This document shows, piece after piece, positions 42,735 to 53,850 of a stretch of DNA of 64,000 nucleotides (positions within the stretch are counted from its first letter, which is position 1; every line of letters starts with the position of its first letter). This DNA comes from Larix kaempferi (Eukaryota > Streptophyta > Pinopsida > Pinales > Pinaceae). The DNA lies in NCBI GenBank assembly GCA_027924585.1, contig BSBM01000370.1:26779501-26843500 (forward strand), written 5' to 3'. A program made the translations under genes and the position numbers. The notes under the pieces are model-generated. The model did no database searches and was not told the origin of the DNA. It was given only the letters and a program-made list of their open reading frames with translations.

Positions 42735-45700
42735 TCATCATGAAGGCAAGCTGGAGCGGGCGACATCAGATGTCTGTAGGCAGACTTCAAGAATAACTTT
42801 GGCAGAAACAGAGAGATGGTGCTGAAACTCTTCCCAGGTGCGCAACAAATTTTGAATGTCGACAGTCAATGTTGTGAGCTTCGATAAGTTTTCCATCTTG
42901 TCGTGGGTGGATATAGCCTGTAAATGGATCATGTCGAGACCAAATATGGTGATTGTTTCTTGGGTAGCAGCCAGTAAATGTCAAAGTCGGGGCTGAATTT
43001 CTTCAAGCTTATTGAGGTCACAGCGTGCTTGAGATATCCACTGTGTTTCTTGTTTTCTAATTTGTCCAATTTTTTTATTTTCCATGATGATATTATTATC
43101 CAGTCTTTCAATAAGTGCTTATTCTGCAGTCAAATGCTGTCGATGAAGTGTGCCTAACAATGTCCTTGTATTTTGCAATTCTTTGTAGACTTCGCCATAA
43201 TATACATACCAGTTGTTCAGGACTTCAACAAGTTTTTCTGCTTGACTATCATACTGCTTCAGTAAAGTGAGAGCTACTATGAGGCTGTAAATTGATTTGT
43301 CATCAGGGAAGCTACCTCAACAGCCTAGTCCTGTTGTTTCTTGAGGAGCTCGGATTGTATCTTCGACATGACAGATTCGAATAACTGATATGCTTTATCA
43401 AGAGGTGATGTCGTGTCGGTACTTGATGGAAGTGTGATGACTTGTTGAGCTAACTCTTCACACTTAGCGAGAAATATAGTCCTTTCTTCTTGTAGCTAGA
43501 CTAATTGGTCTTCTGCTTCCTGTCGGTGATATCTTTTTGCTTTGAAGACTGTATCTTCGAGTAAATCAAGCTCTTCTTGCGATGTCGACTGTGGCTGATA
43601 AGTAGCGGTGGCTCCAAATTGGTCCAGATAAACTAAGAGAGTGTTTTCTTCTTGAGTTTGCTGCTTTTGTAAATGTTGCTGGAGTTCCCTTTCTTTGTGC
43701 TTATTTTCTTTGTGTTTCTTCCGGCTACTCTTCTCTTTTTCTTTACCTAGAATTTGTTGTTCTAGTCCCTTGTCTTTGTCGGCTGCTGCTGGATGAATAT
43801 CAATGCCTGCTTGCGTGCTAGAAACAACTTGGTATGCTTGGACTTGTATGCTTGGCACTGCTTCGGTAGTAACTGGAATTTCATTTTCAACAGTTATGGC
43901 ACTTGGTAGAGTAGTCGCTGGTACGTTGGATGTATCCATGTTGCTTGTACTAATGTCTGGAACGTTGATTTGCTCTGGTGGTTCTGTCGTGTCGGCTGCA
44001 AAATTTGGAGTTGTAGCTAGTTCTTCGGCTTGAGCTGAGGTGGCTTCAACTTCTTCTGTCGTTATCGCTTCTTTAATTTGCTGTTGTGTAACCGCACTAG
44101 ACTTGGATCCGTCGACAGGGAGACTCGACTGACTTGTTGGGAATGATGGTGGCTCGACTGATGTCACAATTGGACTCAATGAAGTGGTACTGTCGAACGG
44201 ACCTGGACTGACTAGACTTGACTCGACTTCTTGAACTACAGACTCGATCTGGGGAGTGATGACTTGGGGGGACTTTTCACTGTGGTCGGTTGCAGGTCGA
44301 GGTGGACTCATAGCACCGGGGTTTATAATGAACTGATTCAAAATAACGTCTGATGGGTTAATGGGAGCAGGTAATGCTAAAGGGGTACTTTCTTCCTCTA
44401 TTGCAGTCGGGGAAGAAGGAGGGGTAATATCGGTCAGGTCGACATGGGGTTCGACCGGAATTTTCAGTTTCTTGACAACAATTCTTGCTGTTGGGTACTT
44501 ATATGTTTCCAAATATTTTCTGAACTGGTCTTCGACAGGTACTTTATTCTTGGCTGCATCTTCAAGAATCTAAGTGGCAGTGTCATACAACTCGATCTCA
44601 TCTTCTTCCGTAGGGTCTTGAAAAGTTACCTTTCTTTTCCCTTTCCCTTGAGTCGGTATCACCTTGTTCTGTCGGGCTATAAGTAGTTCTCCTGCTACCT
44701 TTTGTATGTTGTCGTCTGTCAAAAGATGCTCTGGGTGGTCAGACTCTGTACTGTTATTCGACTGCTCCACGGCTTATGCTGAGTCTTTGTGCAGAGTCTG
44801 TGTAAGTGCTAGTACCTTGGGGTTAGGTACCGGTTCAAGCTGGTAAGTGAAGGTGTTCATGTTGTTAACACCCAAAAAATGTTCACTAGCTCATTTCCTT
44901 ATTCACATGACCCATTTGTCCACTTTTTCACCATTTGAGCCTCTAAAGCCACCAAAAGACCTTAATACACCCCCTTTTCCACTCAAAATGAATATTTTTC
45001 CTCAAAAAGCATAAAAAACCCTAAAAAAGGGTCCAGAATTCCCAAAAATATTAAAAAGGGAATAAAAATATTAAAAATATTCAAAAAAAGAAAAAGGAGG
45101 GAAAAAGTACCTAAACCATGTTGGTCAATACCATTGGTTTCCTCAAAACCATAATGGTATTCCCCACCACCAAAAACTATAAAAAGGTGGTAGGGGCTCC
45201 TCACTTTCCATCCATCCATCTTCCTATCCTCATGCTGTAAAAATCGCCCTTGAGCTTTTGACCATTGTAGCCATCTTGGAGAAGAAACCTTTGGAGCTTG
45301 GAGCTACTCACCTTGGAAGTTGCTCAACAATCTTCACCACTTGGAGGTATTACTATTGCAAGCACTTGCTTGCCCTTATTCTTAATACAAAAATCTTTTT
45401 TACATATTGTCAATCGTTTTTGCTTTTCATAATATTTTCATTATTTGTTTATCTTTTTCACATAGATCCATGATTAATATAGTTTAGATTAGTTTGTTGT
45501 TTATTTCTATTGAAACTGCTGCTACTAGTTAGCAGGTGCCCATTGCACTAAGCTTGGTTGCAAAACCAAGCCAACACATGTATAACCGGCTTTCGTACGC
45601 TTCTTCCATTTTTGCATCACTGAGTGGCTCAACTTAAGTGAAGTCGACTTTTCTTGCTTGGGGTGGAATGGCCATCACTTCATTGGACTGTCGACTCAAC

Positions 45701-46894
45701 TCCGTGAAGATTTCATTTACTGATGGATAGAAGTCGAGGCGTTTTTCCTGACCTGCTGCTCCTTCCATGAACCAAACCGCTGTATCATCCAAAGAGAGTT
45801 GGATGTGTGCTGTCAGGAGTATACTTCTTCGGATGTTCTGTGGAACCCTCCATCTTGTCGCCTTTTTTTTGAGGTCTATAAACCAGGATTCCAACCAAAG
45901 TTTAACCGTCAGAGGACCATGTCGACTTGCTCCTGGTGCGAAGCAACGAAAAATTCTCCATAAGGACAATTCGTTCTTGCGAAAAATCCTTGTTTCCTTT
46001 CGGCCGAAGGTGGGTTATAGCAATCCATATGAGCACAGATGGGTAACGGATGCTGGCTCCTTCCTCTTGGCACTTATGGCATGTGTACTTGAGTATGTCG
46101 GCCAAGAAATCTTCCTACTTGTATACTTTTCCATGCATAGCCATGTTTTTGATAGCTTCCAACATGTCGGTCTTCAAATTTGATCCTCTACCTGTTCGTG
46201 ACAGTCCACGCGATACAATTTTGGCAGCAGTTTTGTAGTTACCATAGACAATCTGAATTATGGCTATGCCTCTTGAGTTTTTCCCAGCAGGAGTATTGAC
46301 AAATTCGTCGACCAAGTCCGCTCCTGAACTTGTCTGTACATCATCTCCCTTATGCGACAACTCGGTTATCTTGTGGATAAGTGCTCCATTAATGTCGAAT
46401 GGAACATCAAAATAAAGTTTGCCATTGTGATACCTGCTGACAATGAATTGTGCAATGATTTCATTAAGTCCCCCGAAGCTATCTAACAAGGGTGCCTTCA
46501 TATACTGTAGAATTGTGGCTGTTTGTAGCTGCTGTGATTCCTCCCTCCAACGACTGTCTGATTCCTTCCCCCAATCTTCAATGTCTTTCCACGCTCTCTT
46601 CCATGTGGGTTCTAGCGCTTTTGCGTTCTGGATCATCTGCAACCTTGTTTCCAACGGTGATTGTTCTTTTTCCAGCTCTCTAATCGTCGTTACAGCGGCC
46701 CTGGTAGTTGTTAAGGTTTTCCTTGGGGCCATGGTGGATTCAGGGTTCAAGAATGCAAAAACTTCTTCAGCGGGGTTAGGGAGCTCTGTGTCTTGGAGTT
46801 CAAGTTCTCGGCAAAAGAGTGTCCAAGAATCCTCGAGCTCTGGATTTATGGTGGAGTTTCTTGGCACTGGTGAACGGGATGTAGAGGCCTGCAT
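42735..46894 (-). pseudogene. Extra coding region downstream of pol, interrupted by a solo LTR
   Basis: A long minus-strand coding region follows pol in the same direction. The first part (46894-46115, 259 codons, MQASTSRSPVPRNST) continues with one stop and frame changes to about 45634. The last part includes a 338-codon frame (44512-43496), rich in Pro, Ser and Thr, with a charged Lys/Glu/Gln-rich, probably coiled-coil stretch near its C-terminus (KEKEKSSRKKHKENK), and it fades out near 42735. The solo LTR at 44863-45576 sits in the middle, and open reading resumes on both sides. I do not recognise the protein. Extra ORFs after pol in plant gypsy elements include env-like and unknown types; no transmembrane segment or signal peptide is obvious here. 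Confidence 0.6.
44863..45576 (+). mobile_element. Solo LTR, 714 bp, target duplication CATGT
   Basis: Starts tgttaacacccaaaa and ends aaaaccaagccaaca. A perfect 5-bp duplication catgt lies at 44858-44862 and 45577-45581. A TATA box ctataaaaagg at 45177-45187 fits plus-strand transcription. A perfect 8-bp stem with a gcaa loop (gcttggtt / aaccaagc, 45552-45571) sits just before the 3' end. It interrupts the extra coding region of the gypsy element. Confidence 0.92.
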
Positions 46895-47302
46895 TGATGG
46901 TTGATTTGACGGAGGTATTAAATTAGGCTGACACGATATCGACGCCCTGTCAAGTGCATTACTTCTGGCGTCGTGGGTATCTTTAGCCTTTATTTCTTTG
47001 TCATCATGATGTCATGATACTTCATTTGATGTGTCATGTCGACGACCTTCTCTTGATGAGTTTTGTCGGTCTGAGCTCCATTGTTTCTGTCATGCCTGAT
47101 TTTCCTCTGCAACTTGTCGGCGTTCTTGTCGATGTCTATAATATCGATGCTTATGCGCCAGGATTTTCTCTTTATTGTTTCCATCCTTATTCTGCCAATC
47201 TCTCATCATTCTGCTTTTGTCATGCTTTGCTGTGTACTTGATTTCTTATAGTACTTTCTCTCATTCAGTTATTTCCAACCATTTTTTTTTTGAATATTCA
47301 TG
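46895..47302 (-). other. Spacer between pol end and the extra coding region
   Basis: About 400 bp. A minus-strand frame 46990-47184 (METIKRKSWRISIDIIDIDK) is open, charged and has TCGA-rich codons like the rest of the element. No family was recognised. It may be a leader or a degraded part of the downstream protein. Confidence 0.4.
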
Positions 47303-48420
47303 ACTTGTATCGTTTAAGTCGGGCGCCATTTACCGCTTTCTTGAAAACATTACCTTGTAGCATTTTTAGTTGGATTGATCCGTTGGGATTTAGTGTTTCA
47401 ACAATATAGGGACCCATCCATTCTGTATGCAACTTCTTCGACTTCCGTTTTACACGGCTATTATAGAGGAGTGCCAAGTCTCCAACTGACAGATTCTTCT
47501 ATTTAATATTTCTATAGTGCCACGCTTTCTGCTGCTGTTTTTGGACTTGTTGATGTTCTATCTCCATTTGTCGACTTTCATCCAGCTTCGACAGTTGTAA
47601 TAGCCGTTCTTGCCGAGCATCTTCGACATCAATGTGCAAGACTGTTGCAATAGTCGGTCCCTGTCGTCGAAAATGCAATGGGAGACTGCTTCTTGTCCAT
47701 AGACAATTGAGAAAGGTGTCTGACCTGTCGTTCTTTTGTATGCTGTTCTATATGCCCAGAGAACAGTAGGTACTTTGTCATCCCAGTCGTCTTTCTCTGT
47801 GTTGCATATTTTTGTCAATCCTCTTGTGAGTGTTTTATTGAACGACTCTATGGCGCCATTTGACTGAGGGTGGTACGCTGTGCTTATTCTATGATCAACT
47901 GCAAATTTCTTAGTCAGTGCTTCAATGGTTTTGCATACAAAATGCGTACCTTGGTCACTTATCAATGTTATGGGATATCCAAAACGTGCTATGATATTTT
48001 CATAAATAAACTTAGCGACAACTTCGCTTGAGCATGTTTTGACCGGTTCTGATTCTGCCCACTTGATGACATATTCCACGGCAGTGATAAGATATCGAGC
48101 ACCTGTCCGTCTCCCCACTACTGGAAATGGTCCAATAAAATCGATTGCCCAAATTTCAAATGTTCTGCTAGGGTTAATTGGAACAATGGAATTTCTGTTC
48201 TTGGGAGTGGTCGACCCATACGCTGACATCTATCACACTTAGATACAAATTCTCGACAGTCTTTATGGACTGTTAGCCACCAAAGTACGGCTTGCATAAT
48301 TTTTCTAGCTGTTATGTCTGCATGATAATGTCCTCCGGCCGGTCCAAAATGAGCTTCTGCAAGTATGTTCTGTCGTTCATGCTCAAGTGCACACTGACGT
48401 AATATGTCTTCCAAGCCAAG
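47303..48420 (-). pseudogene. Integrase: zinc-binding HHCC, DD35E core and GPY/F-like C-terminus
   Basis: The N-terminal zinc-binding region shows H-x3-H (AEAHFGPAGGHYH) and C-x2-C (KCDRCQRM) at about 48365-48215. The core is open from 48229: D in AIDFIGPF, D in ISDQGTHF, E in GAIESFNK, with exactly 35 residues between the last two, the DD35E spacing of retroviral-type integrases. The enzyme inserts element cDNA into the genome. The C-terminal module, LHTEWMGPYIVETLNPNG to ARLKRYKS at about 47430-47303, has the GPY/F-type pattern. At least two frame breaks (near 48229/48118 and 47558-47500) make it inactive. No chromodomain follows. Confidence 0.85.
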
Positions 48421-49150
48421 TTTGTAGAGGAATCCATTGATCAGAGTGTAGGGAGCTGCTTTCATAGCCAGGATCTTCCTCTTTCTCTTAGTCATTCCTT
48501 CAGGGGCTTGTCCATCCTTGAGAAATTGTGCGATTTTCGCAAGTTCTGAAGGGACTACTTCAATACGAAACAAGTGTGCGTCTGGCAAATCGTCTTCGAT
48601 TCTTGTCGGCTCCTCTCTTGTGTCGACTCTCGACAGGTGGTATAGCCTGACGTTATCCTTTCTGAGTTGAATAATTACTTCGAACTCAAATTCTTGAAAC
48701 AGTAAAAGCCATTGACACAATGATGCAATGGTTTATTGAATAAGTAAAGCTTGATGATCTGTATAAAATACAAAGGGGTTAGCCAATAAATAATGACGGT
48801 ATTTCTGTAGTGAAAATACCATACCTAATGCTTCTCTTTCAGTCGTGGAGTAAATTCTTTCAGCTTTACTCAACTTCCTACTGCTGAACACATTAGGGTA
48901 ATCCATTCCGTCTTCTCCAGGTTGTGTTAGAATTGCGCCGACTACTATTCCAGATGCATCAATATGCACATGAAATTTTTTCAGCCAATCCAGAAATCGG
49001 AGGATGGGTGCTCCGACCATTTTTCTTTTCAACATGTTAAATGAGATGTCACACTTCTCCGTCCACCTGTAATCTTGATCGTCTTTTAACAGCTCTTCAA
49101 GGGGGTAAGTCATATCAAAGTAATGTCTGATGAACTTCCTGTAATATCCG
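48421..49150 (-). pseudogene. RNase H domain of gypsy Pol
   Basis: The domain follows RT in the same frame (open frame 49413-48733). Catalytic-type residues are visible: D in KFHVHIDAS, E in STTEREAL and D in YTDHQAL, the usual D-E-D order of Ty3/gypsy RNase H. A stop after TDHQALLIQ (about 48730) splits off LCQWLLLFQEFEFEVIIQL..., the end of the domain. RNase H removes the RNA strand during reverse transcription. The connection to integrase (48720-48400) is open and includes a Lys/Arg-rich region. Confidence 0.8.
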
Positions 49151-50198
49151 GTATGACCCAACAGGATCCGTACTTGTTTTGGATTGACTAGAGGTTTTAG
49201 GTTGAGAATAATTTTGATCTTTACATAATTGACCTTGATTCCTTCCTTACAAACTACATGTCCCAGTAATATGCCGATAGGTGTCAGGAAAATGCACTTT
49301 TTAATGTTCAGCGACAACTGTATCTGTCGACACCGTTCCAACATTCGTCGAAGCCATTTATAATGATCCTCTAGCAATGCATAGATTGTCCAATCATCAA
49401 AGTAGATAGCCATGGTTTTGTAGATATATTATTGAAATGCTTTGACGAGAATTCTTGAGAAGACTGTTGGTGTGTTCTTCAGACCGAAGGGCATAACTTT
49501 GTACGCGAATGACTCGAATTCGCACACGAATGTTGTCTTTTTTTTTTATCTTCCTTTGCAATAGGTACTTGGTTGTACCCCGAGAATCCATCCGTGAAAG
49601 AGTATCACTCATGCCCTGCAACTTCATTAATAATTTCATCTGTAAAAGGGGTTGGAAAGGGGTCTGTGAGTGTTACCTTGTCCAGCTCATGAAAATTGAC
49701 ACAGATTCTCAGTCGTGTCGGATCTTGTTTCTTTGGCTGAAAAATCATCGGGCTTTCCCACTCCCACTGGTCGATAGGATATATGATTCCCGCCGCAAGC
49801 ATACTATTGATCTCCTTCTTAACAATATCCTTATATTTGTGAGCAAGTTTGTAGGGTCTTTTATTTACTGGCCTGAAGTCTGGTTTAATATCAATTTTCT
49901 TCTCGCCCATCTCCTGCACAAGTCCTTTCAAGTCTTTATAATCTCGAGCAAATACATCTTGAAATTCTTTGAGTATACTGGTGATTTGAGCTGTTTGTTC
50001 CTCATTCTAGTAATCGCCAATTTTTTCCATTTTCGGTCGGTCGTCTTTTGAAATATCTACTTCCTTTGTTTTAATCTTCGCGTCCATCCATTCTGGTGCA
50101 CGATTGTCACTTATGGGTCTTTCGCCTTCTTTGATTTGTGTGAATGCTGGTGGAAAGTATTTTTTCTGACAATCTTTCGGGTTCGTCATTTTTGACAA
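49151..50198 (-). pseudogene. Reverse transcriptase of gypsy Pol
   Basis: From 50198 the frame holds the protease-RT linker. After a stop near 50007, the 49931-49605 frame carries RPVNKRPYKLAHKYKDIVKK and LRICVNFHELDKVTLTDPFP. The palm continues in a shifted frame (FTDGFSGYNQVPIAKED, then VMPFGLKNTPTVFSRIL), and the catalytic YFDD lies at about 49404-49393 (MAIYFDDW). LLGHVVCKEGIKV and the GHTGYYRKFI thumb motif follow. The frame break near 49605-49413 falls beside an A-run (plus-strand T10), a likely slippage site. Function: copies element RNA into DNA. Inactivated by two stops and a frameshift. Confidence 0.85.
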
Positions 50199-50349
50199 TC
50201 TCTGTGCTAAAGATTGTTCTTACGGGCTTTGACATGTTGGGGTGATCCTGTCTCCATTGAAAACTCTTCCCGACTGATTTCTCTGTTTCCAGTCTTAGTC
50301 TTGTTGAATGCTGACTTTCTGTCGAATTTATGTTGTAGCAGGTAGTAGG

Positions 50350-50905
50350 TCAGCAAGTAATCTGTTGTTTCCCTGTAAGTCCTAAATTTTCTGACGGCTG
50401 CAGAAATTCTTTGATAGTTTTACTTGCTTCGACCAACTTCTCCTCCTGTGGAGAAAACTGGAAATCCTTAATGAATTTTTCCTTCAAATCCTTCCAAATG
50501 AAAGTTTCTCCTCTCGCCTCTTCCATCTTATACCATTTATTGGGTAGACCATCAAGTGTTCTGGGGAAGAGGTGAAGCCATGCTCTTTCATATTTATAAC
50601 CCAATTTTCTCCATTCTTTTTCACAATAGTCGATGTGGGCTTCAGGATTTTGTCCTTGTGTAAATAGAGGGATGTCGGCCTGAGTCATCAGTTTCCTTCC
50701 TCCAAACCTTTCTATAAAATATGTCGATGCAGTATTCCATCTTTGGAGTTTCGACTAATGAGTGTCCCACCATCTCACAGCTTGACCAGTGAATGTCTCT
50801 ACCAAACTTTGTAGTCAGCCTTGCTCTCCGACATGTTTTGATACATGTTCGACATGTAGAGTAGGTGAATCACATTCTTTGTACCTTAATGTCGGATTAC
50901 TTGTT
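50350..50905 (-). pseudogene. Second gag-like block between protease and RT
   Basis: The frame 50688-50350 reads TQADIPLFTQGQNPEAHIDY, then ERAWLHLFPRTLDGLPNKWY and KMEEARGETFIWKDLKEKF. This is the F.G.NPEEHI..., LFP..L.G.A..WY, W..LKE.F pattern of the retrotransposon gag domain. Upstream, up to the solo LTR edge, ETFTGQAVRWWDTH and STYFIERFGG continue the same type of sequence. Gag is normally only upstream of protease, yet here a gag-like block follows it while a separate gag lies at 53.85-54.9 kb. It may be an internal duplication or a recombinant junction. Confidence 0.65.
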
Positions 50906-50926
50906 TGCGAACTTCCGTATGGAACA

Positions 50927-52247
50927 TGTCACGTCCCCATTTTGTCCCCCTTTGTATTAAATCGTAAATGATGTAAATATTGATGTTTAATCATGGTGAG
51001 GAGCTCAAGGCCAAGGCCCCACCATTGATTTAGCGTTTATGTATCGGCAATTAAAGTAGATGCTTATGACTCTTGTGCTAGATGGGCACAATGTAAATGA
51101 GACATCATGTAAATACGAATTTTAATGAAAAATACCCACAACTAGCTACGCAATGCAACAAAGAGATGGTGGCATGATCTTTACAAGGAATAGGGAGGGA
51201 AAATAACCCAAACCCTTGAGCCATGGTGTTAAGCCATTTCATTGAGGAAACCCATGAACTCTCAACTACCCATTTGGTCTCATGCACCCAATCATTTAAT
51301 TCTTCCAATAATTGGTTGAGACAATTAATGCCTTGGGATGGGAGAGGTATGGCCGTCAATTTTCGTGTATGGGCAAGACAACAACCTGGGAAATCGAGTT
51401 TTGGTGTGCTGGGCAAGAAAACCCCCACGAAATTGTGCCCAAAGCCATTCTTCACCCATGGAATTCATCCTCTCATGCAGTCTGAGCTTGTTGGGGTTTT
51501 ATCCTTCATGTTTTTCACCATTTCCTGCATTATTCCATGTCTGCAAACTCGTTTTTGGTTAGCTCAGTGGCTGGGAGAAGAGAGCCACGATTTTTGGGGT
51601 TATGGAGGCCGTTTCTGCCCACGAAATGCCCATGAGCATTTTTCTGAAAACGATTCTGCTCTCCTGAGGTTGATTTCCCATTTCCTCCTTTTGTTTTTGG
51701 TTGCCCACGTTTTTCTGGAACTGGTGGAAACCCACTGTTGGGAACTTCACTGTATAAGTGTTTTCTCATGCCCAACACTTATGCTTTTGATGTTATATGC
51801 ATCCATCTCTTAACAGCCTGAGAAACCCAATTGCTGATTGGCTTGGCTGATTCTGGTATACCTTTGGCTATGTGAGAGCCCGTTTTCCCCTTTTCCTTGT
51901 GGAGATCGTGCCCAACTCGGGGGTGGCAGTGGTGCAAAGAGATTGAGGAGCACATTGGCCTACGGTTGGGTGGAACGTTGCAGAAGCGTAGCTGGTTGCT
52001 CAGGGACTACTTTCTTATAAGATAAGTGTTCTCCTGTATATTCTTGCAATTATTTATTTGATGGATATTTGAATGTATGGTGAGGGTGTAAATGATATTA
52101 CCTCCGCTGAGTTTTAAAAATAATTATGCATCTACATATCTTCATTATATTATGTGAATGCTTATCCAATAAGTTTATGGGGCTGGATGCCCGGTTTAAC
52201 CTCACGATCCTCTCCATCTAGCTGGTATGATGGGAGGGGACGTGACA
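50927..52247 (+). mobile_element. Solo LTR, 1321 bp, target duplication GAACA/TAACA
   Basis: Starts TGTCACGTCCCCATTTTG and ends GGGAGGGGACGTGACA, a perfect 12-bp inverted terminal repeat. Flanks are gaaca (50922-50926) and taaca (52248-52252), a 5-bp duplication with one change. It is collinear with the solo LTR at 16403-17963 and carries the same gagctcaaggccaaggcccc block near the start. It keeps the CpG sites at its ends that the other copy has lost, so it looks younger or less methylated. It interrupts the gypsy element between protease and the second gag-like block. Confidence 0.9.
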
Positions 52248-52503
52248 TAACAAGTGTTGGATATGATCACATTCTCCGTTCAAATATCTTCGGTGTATAT
52301 GATACTGAGAGACACTTATTTATTTGCTTCTTTGAGATGGCTTCCACCATCCAGCATTCTTTCGCATGTAAGTCATAATTCTCTATCTGCCAGTCATAGA
52401 GTTCTGCATCGGAGTTATATCCAAGTGAAACAAGATCTCCAAGGTGAAGTTCTCCTTAGGAATTTGGTTCAATGTGATCTTCATTATTGTCTATTCGATA
52501 AAG

Positions 52504-53130
52504 CTATCGAATATCATTATCTATTTCTGTAGGTTCCGACCATGGTTCTCCCTGAGATGGGAAGGTTGGTACGATAACCTTCTGCCCGTTGCCTTTCAAC
52601 TCGATGCGACTTTTGTCTAAGGAAATTGAAGCCTTCATCTTTCGCCCCCAAGGCCGACCAACCAATGCGGGGAAAGAACTCACATCATCCTTGGGAGTGA
52701 TGATCTCAAAGTCTACTTTTGTCGTGATGCCTTTGATGGAAGTTTCGACTCCTTTCCCTACTCCAATCGGCTCAATTAATCCTTGATCTGCGAGCTTTAG
52801 ATAAATGCCTAGTTCCTGCAATTGTGGTCGACCGAGTTGGTCCCAAGTATCACGAGTCATGATATTCACTTGGGATCCAAAATATAGTACCACTTGTCGT
52901 ACATGATATCCGTTTATGTCGAGGTCGACCAATGGGTCAACATCATTTTTCTCTTTTTGATTTAGTCGGCAAATGTTTTTAGTTTGTCTTTGCTTGACGT
53001 ATTTATATTTCAATTTATAAAACAGGTCAATCATTTTTCCTATAGCTTCATCATTTGAAATTAGTCTGAACAATTCATTGAGAACTTCCTGTCGGTTTTC
53101 TTCAATATCTTCATGTGCTGCTAAGTCACA
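52504..53130 (-). pseudogene. Aspartic protease domain of gypsy Pol, catalytic Asp lost
   Basis: This is the C-terminal part of the 320-codon frame 53466-52504. The active-site region reads VLYFGSQVNIMTRDTWDQLG where plant gypsy proteases normally have D in place of Y (D-L/F/T-G-A/S). The tyrosine codon on the minus strand is at about 52884. Downstream FPALVGRPWGRKMKASISLD matches the C-terminal flap/strand region. The enzyme would cut Gag-Pol. Loss of the aspartate is a single-base change from a GAT codon and would abolish activity. The frame itself is intact for 320 codons. Confidence 0.75.
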
Positions 53131-53850
53131 AAATATGTCGGATGCATTTTTGTACACATATTTTTGTTTCATAGGATTTGGGTAATCCTCTTTATCTACA
53201 ATTTTACTTATCTGCGGCTTATCTTGACCAATGTGAGTACCTTGCCTAGTTACAATTTGCAAGTTTTTTGTACGAATCACATCATTTTTGGATACACAAG
53301 ATAAGACATGAACATTCTTTTTATTATTTATTTTCTCAATCATGGCAAGGTAATCCTCTAAATAATGATCGCCTACCCCACACTTTGTACAAAATTTAAG
53401 ATCAGTTCTTTCCTTATAAGGGAATTCTGCATGCCAATGATCCTCGTTGAGACATGTGAAACACAAACCAGGTCGATTAGGTCGAACGCCGCGACCACCA
53501 CCACTACAACCACGACTTTAGTATCCTCTGCGCCTATTGTAGTCGTCATATCGCCGATCATATCGACGGTCATTATACCTTGGGCATCTATCGCTCTTGT
53601 GCTGATTGTACCGGTTATTTCTTCCATCATTTCTATCAAACCTATCGTTTCCTGTATTTCTATCATGATGCTGCTCGGCAAAGTTTGTCTGGTACATTGC
53701 ATGGTAATTTTGCCGATTTTTCAGGTTCAGATGACATTCTTCAATTGCATGTGTATTGACTTCACAAATTTGACACCATTTTGCCTTCTTGTTTTTCAGA
53801 TTGTATGGGAAATCGCTTGTGGTATGTGAGTCATACTCTTTGCACAGATC
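53131..53850 (-). pseudogene. Gag C-terminal zinc knuckle and Arg-rich region
   Basis: In order: CQICEVNTHAIEEC (about 53775-53734, intact CCHC), an Arg/Asp/Asn/Tyr-rich stretch (NDRRYDRRYDDYNRRRGY), then CFTCLNEDHWHAEF (about 53463-53422) and CTKCGVGDHYLEDY (about 53391-53350). The last two have C-x2-C-x4-H-x4 but end in Phe and Tyr where the fourth ligand Cys belongs. With CTTCRTSGHTKDCC at the end of gag there were probably four zinc knuckles, binding element RNA. Frame changes occur at about 53702-53466. The 53466-52504 frame runs on into protease. Confidence 0.7.
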
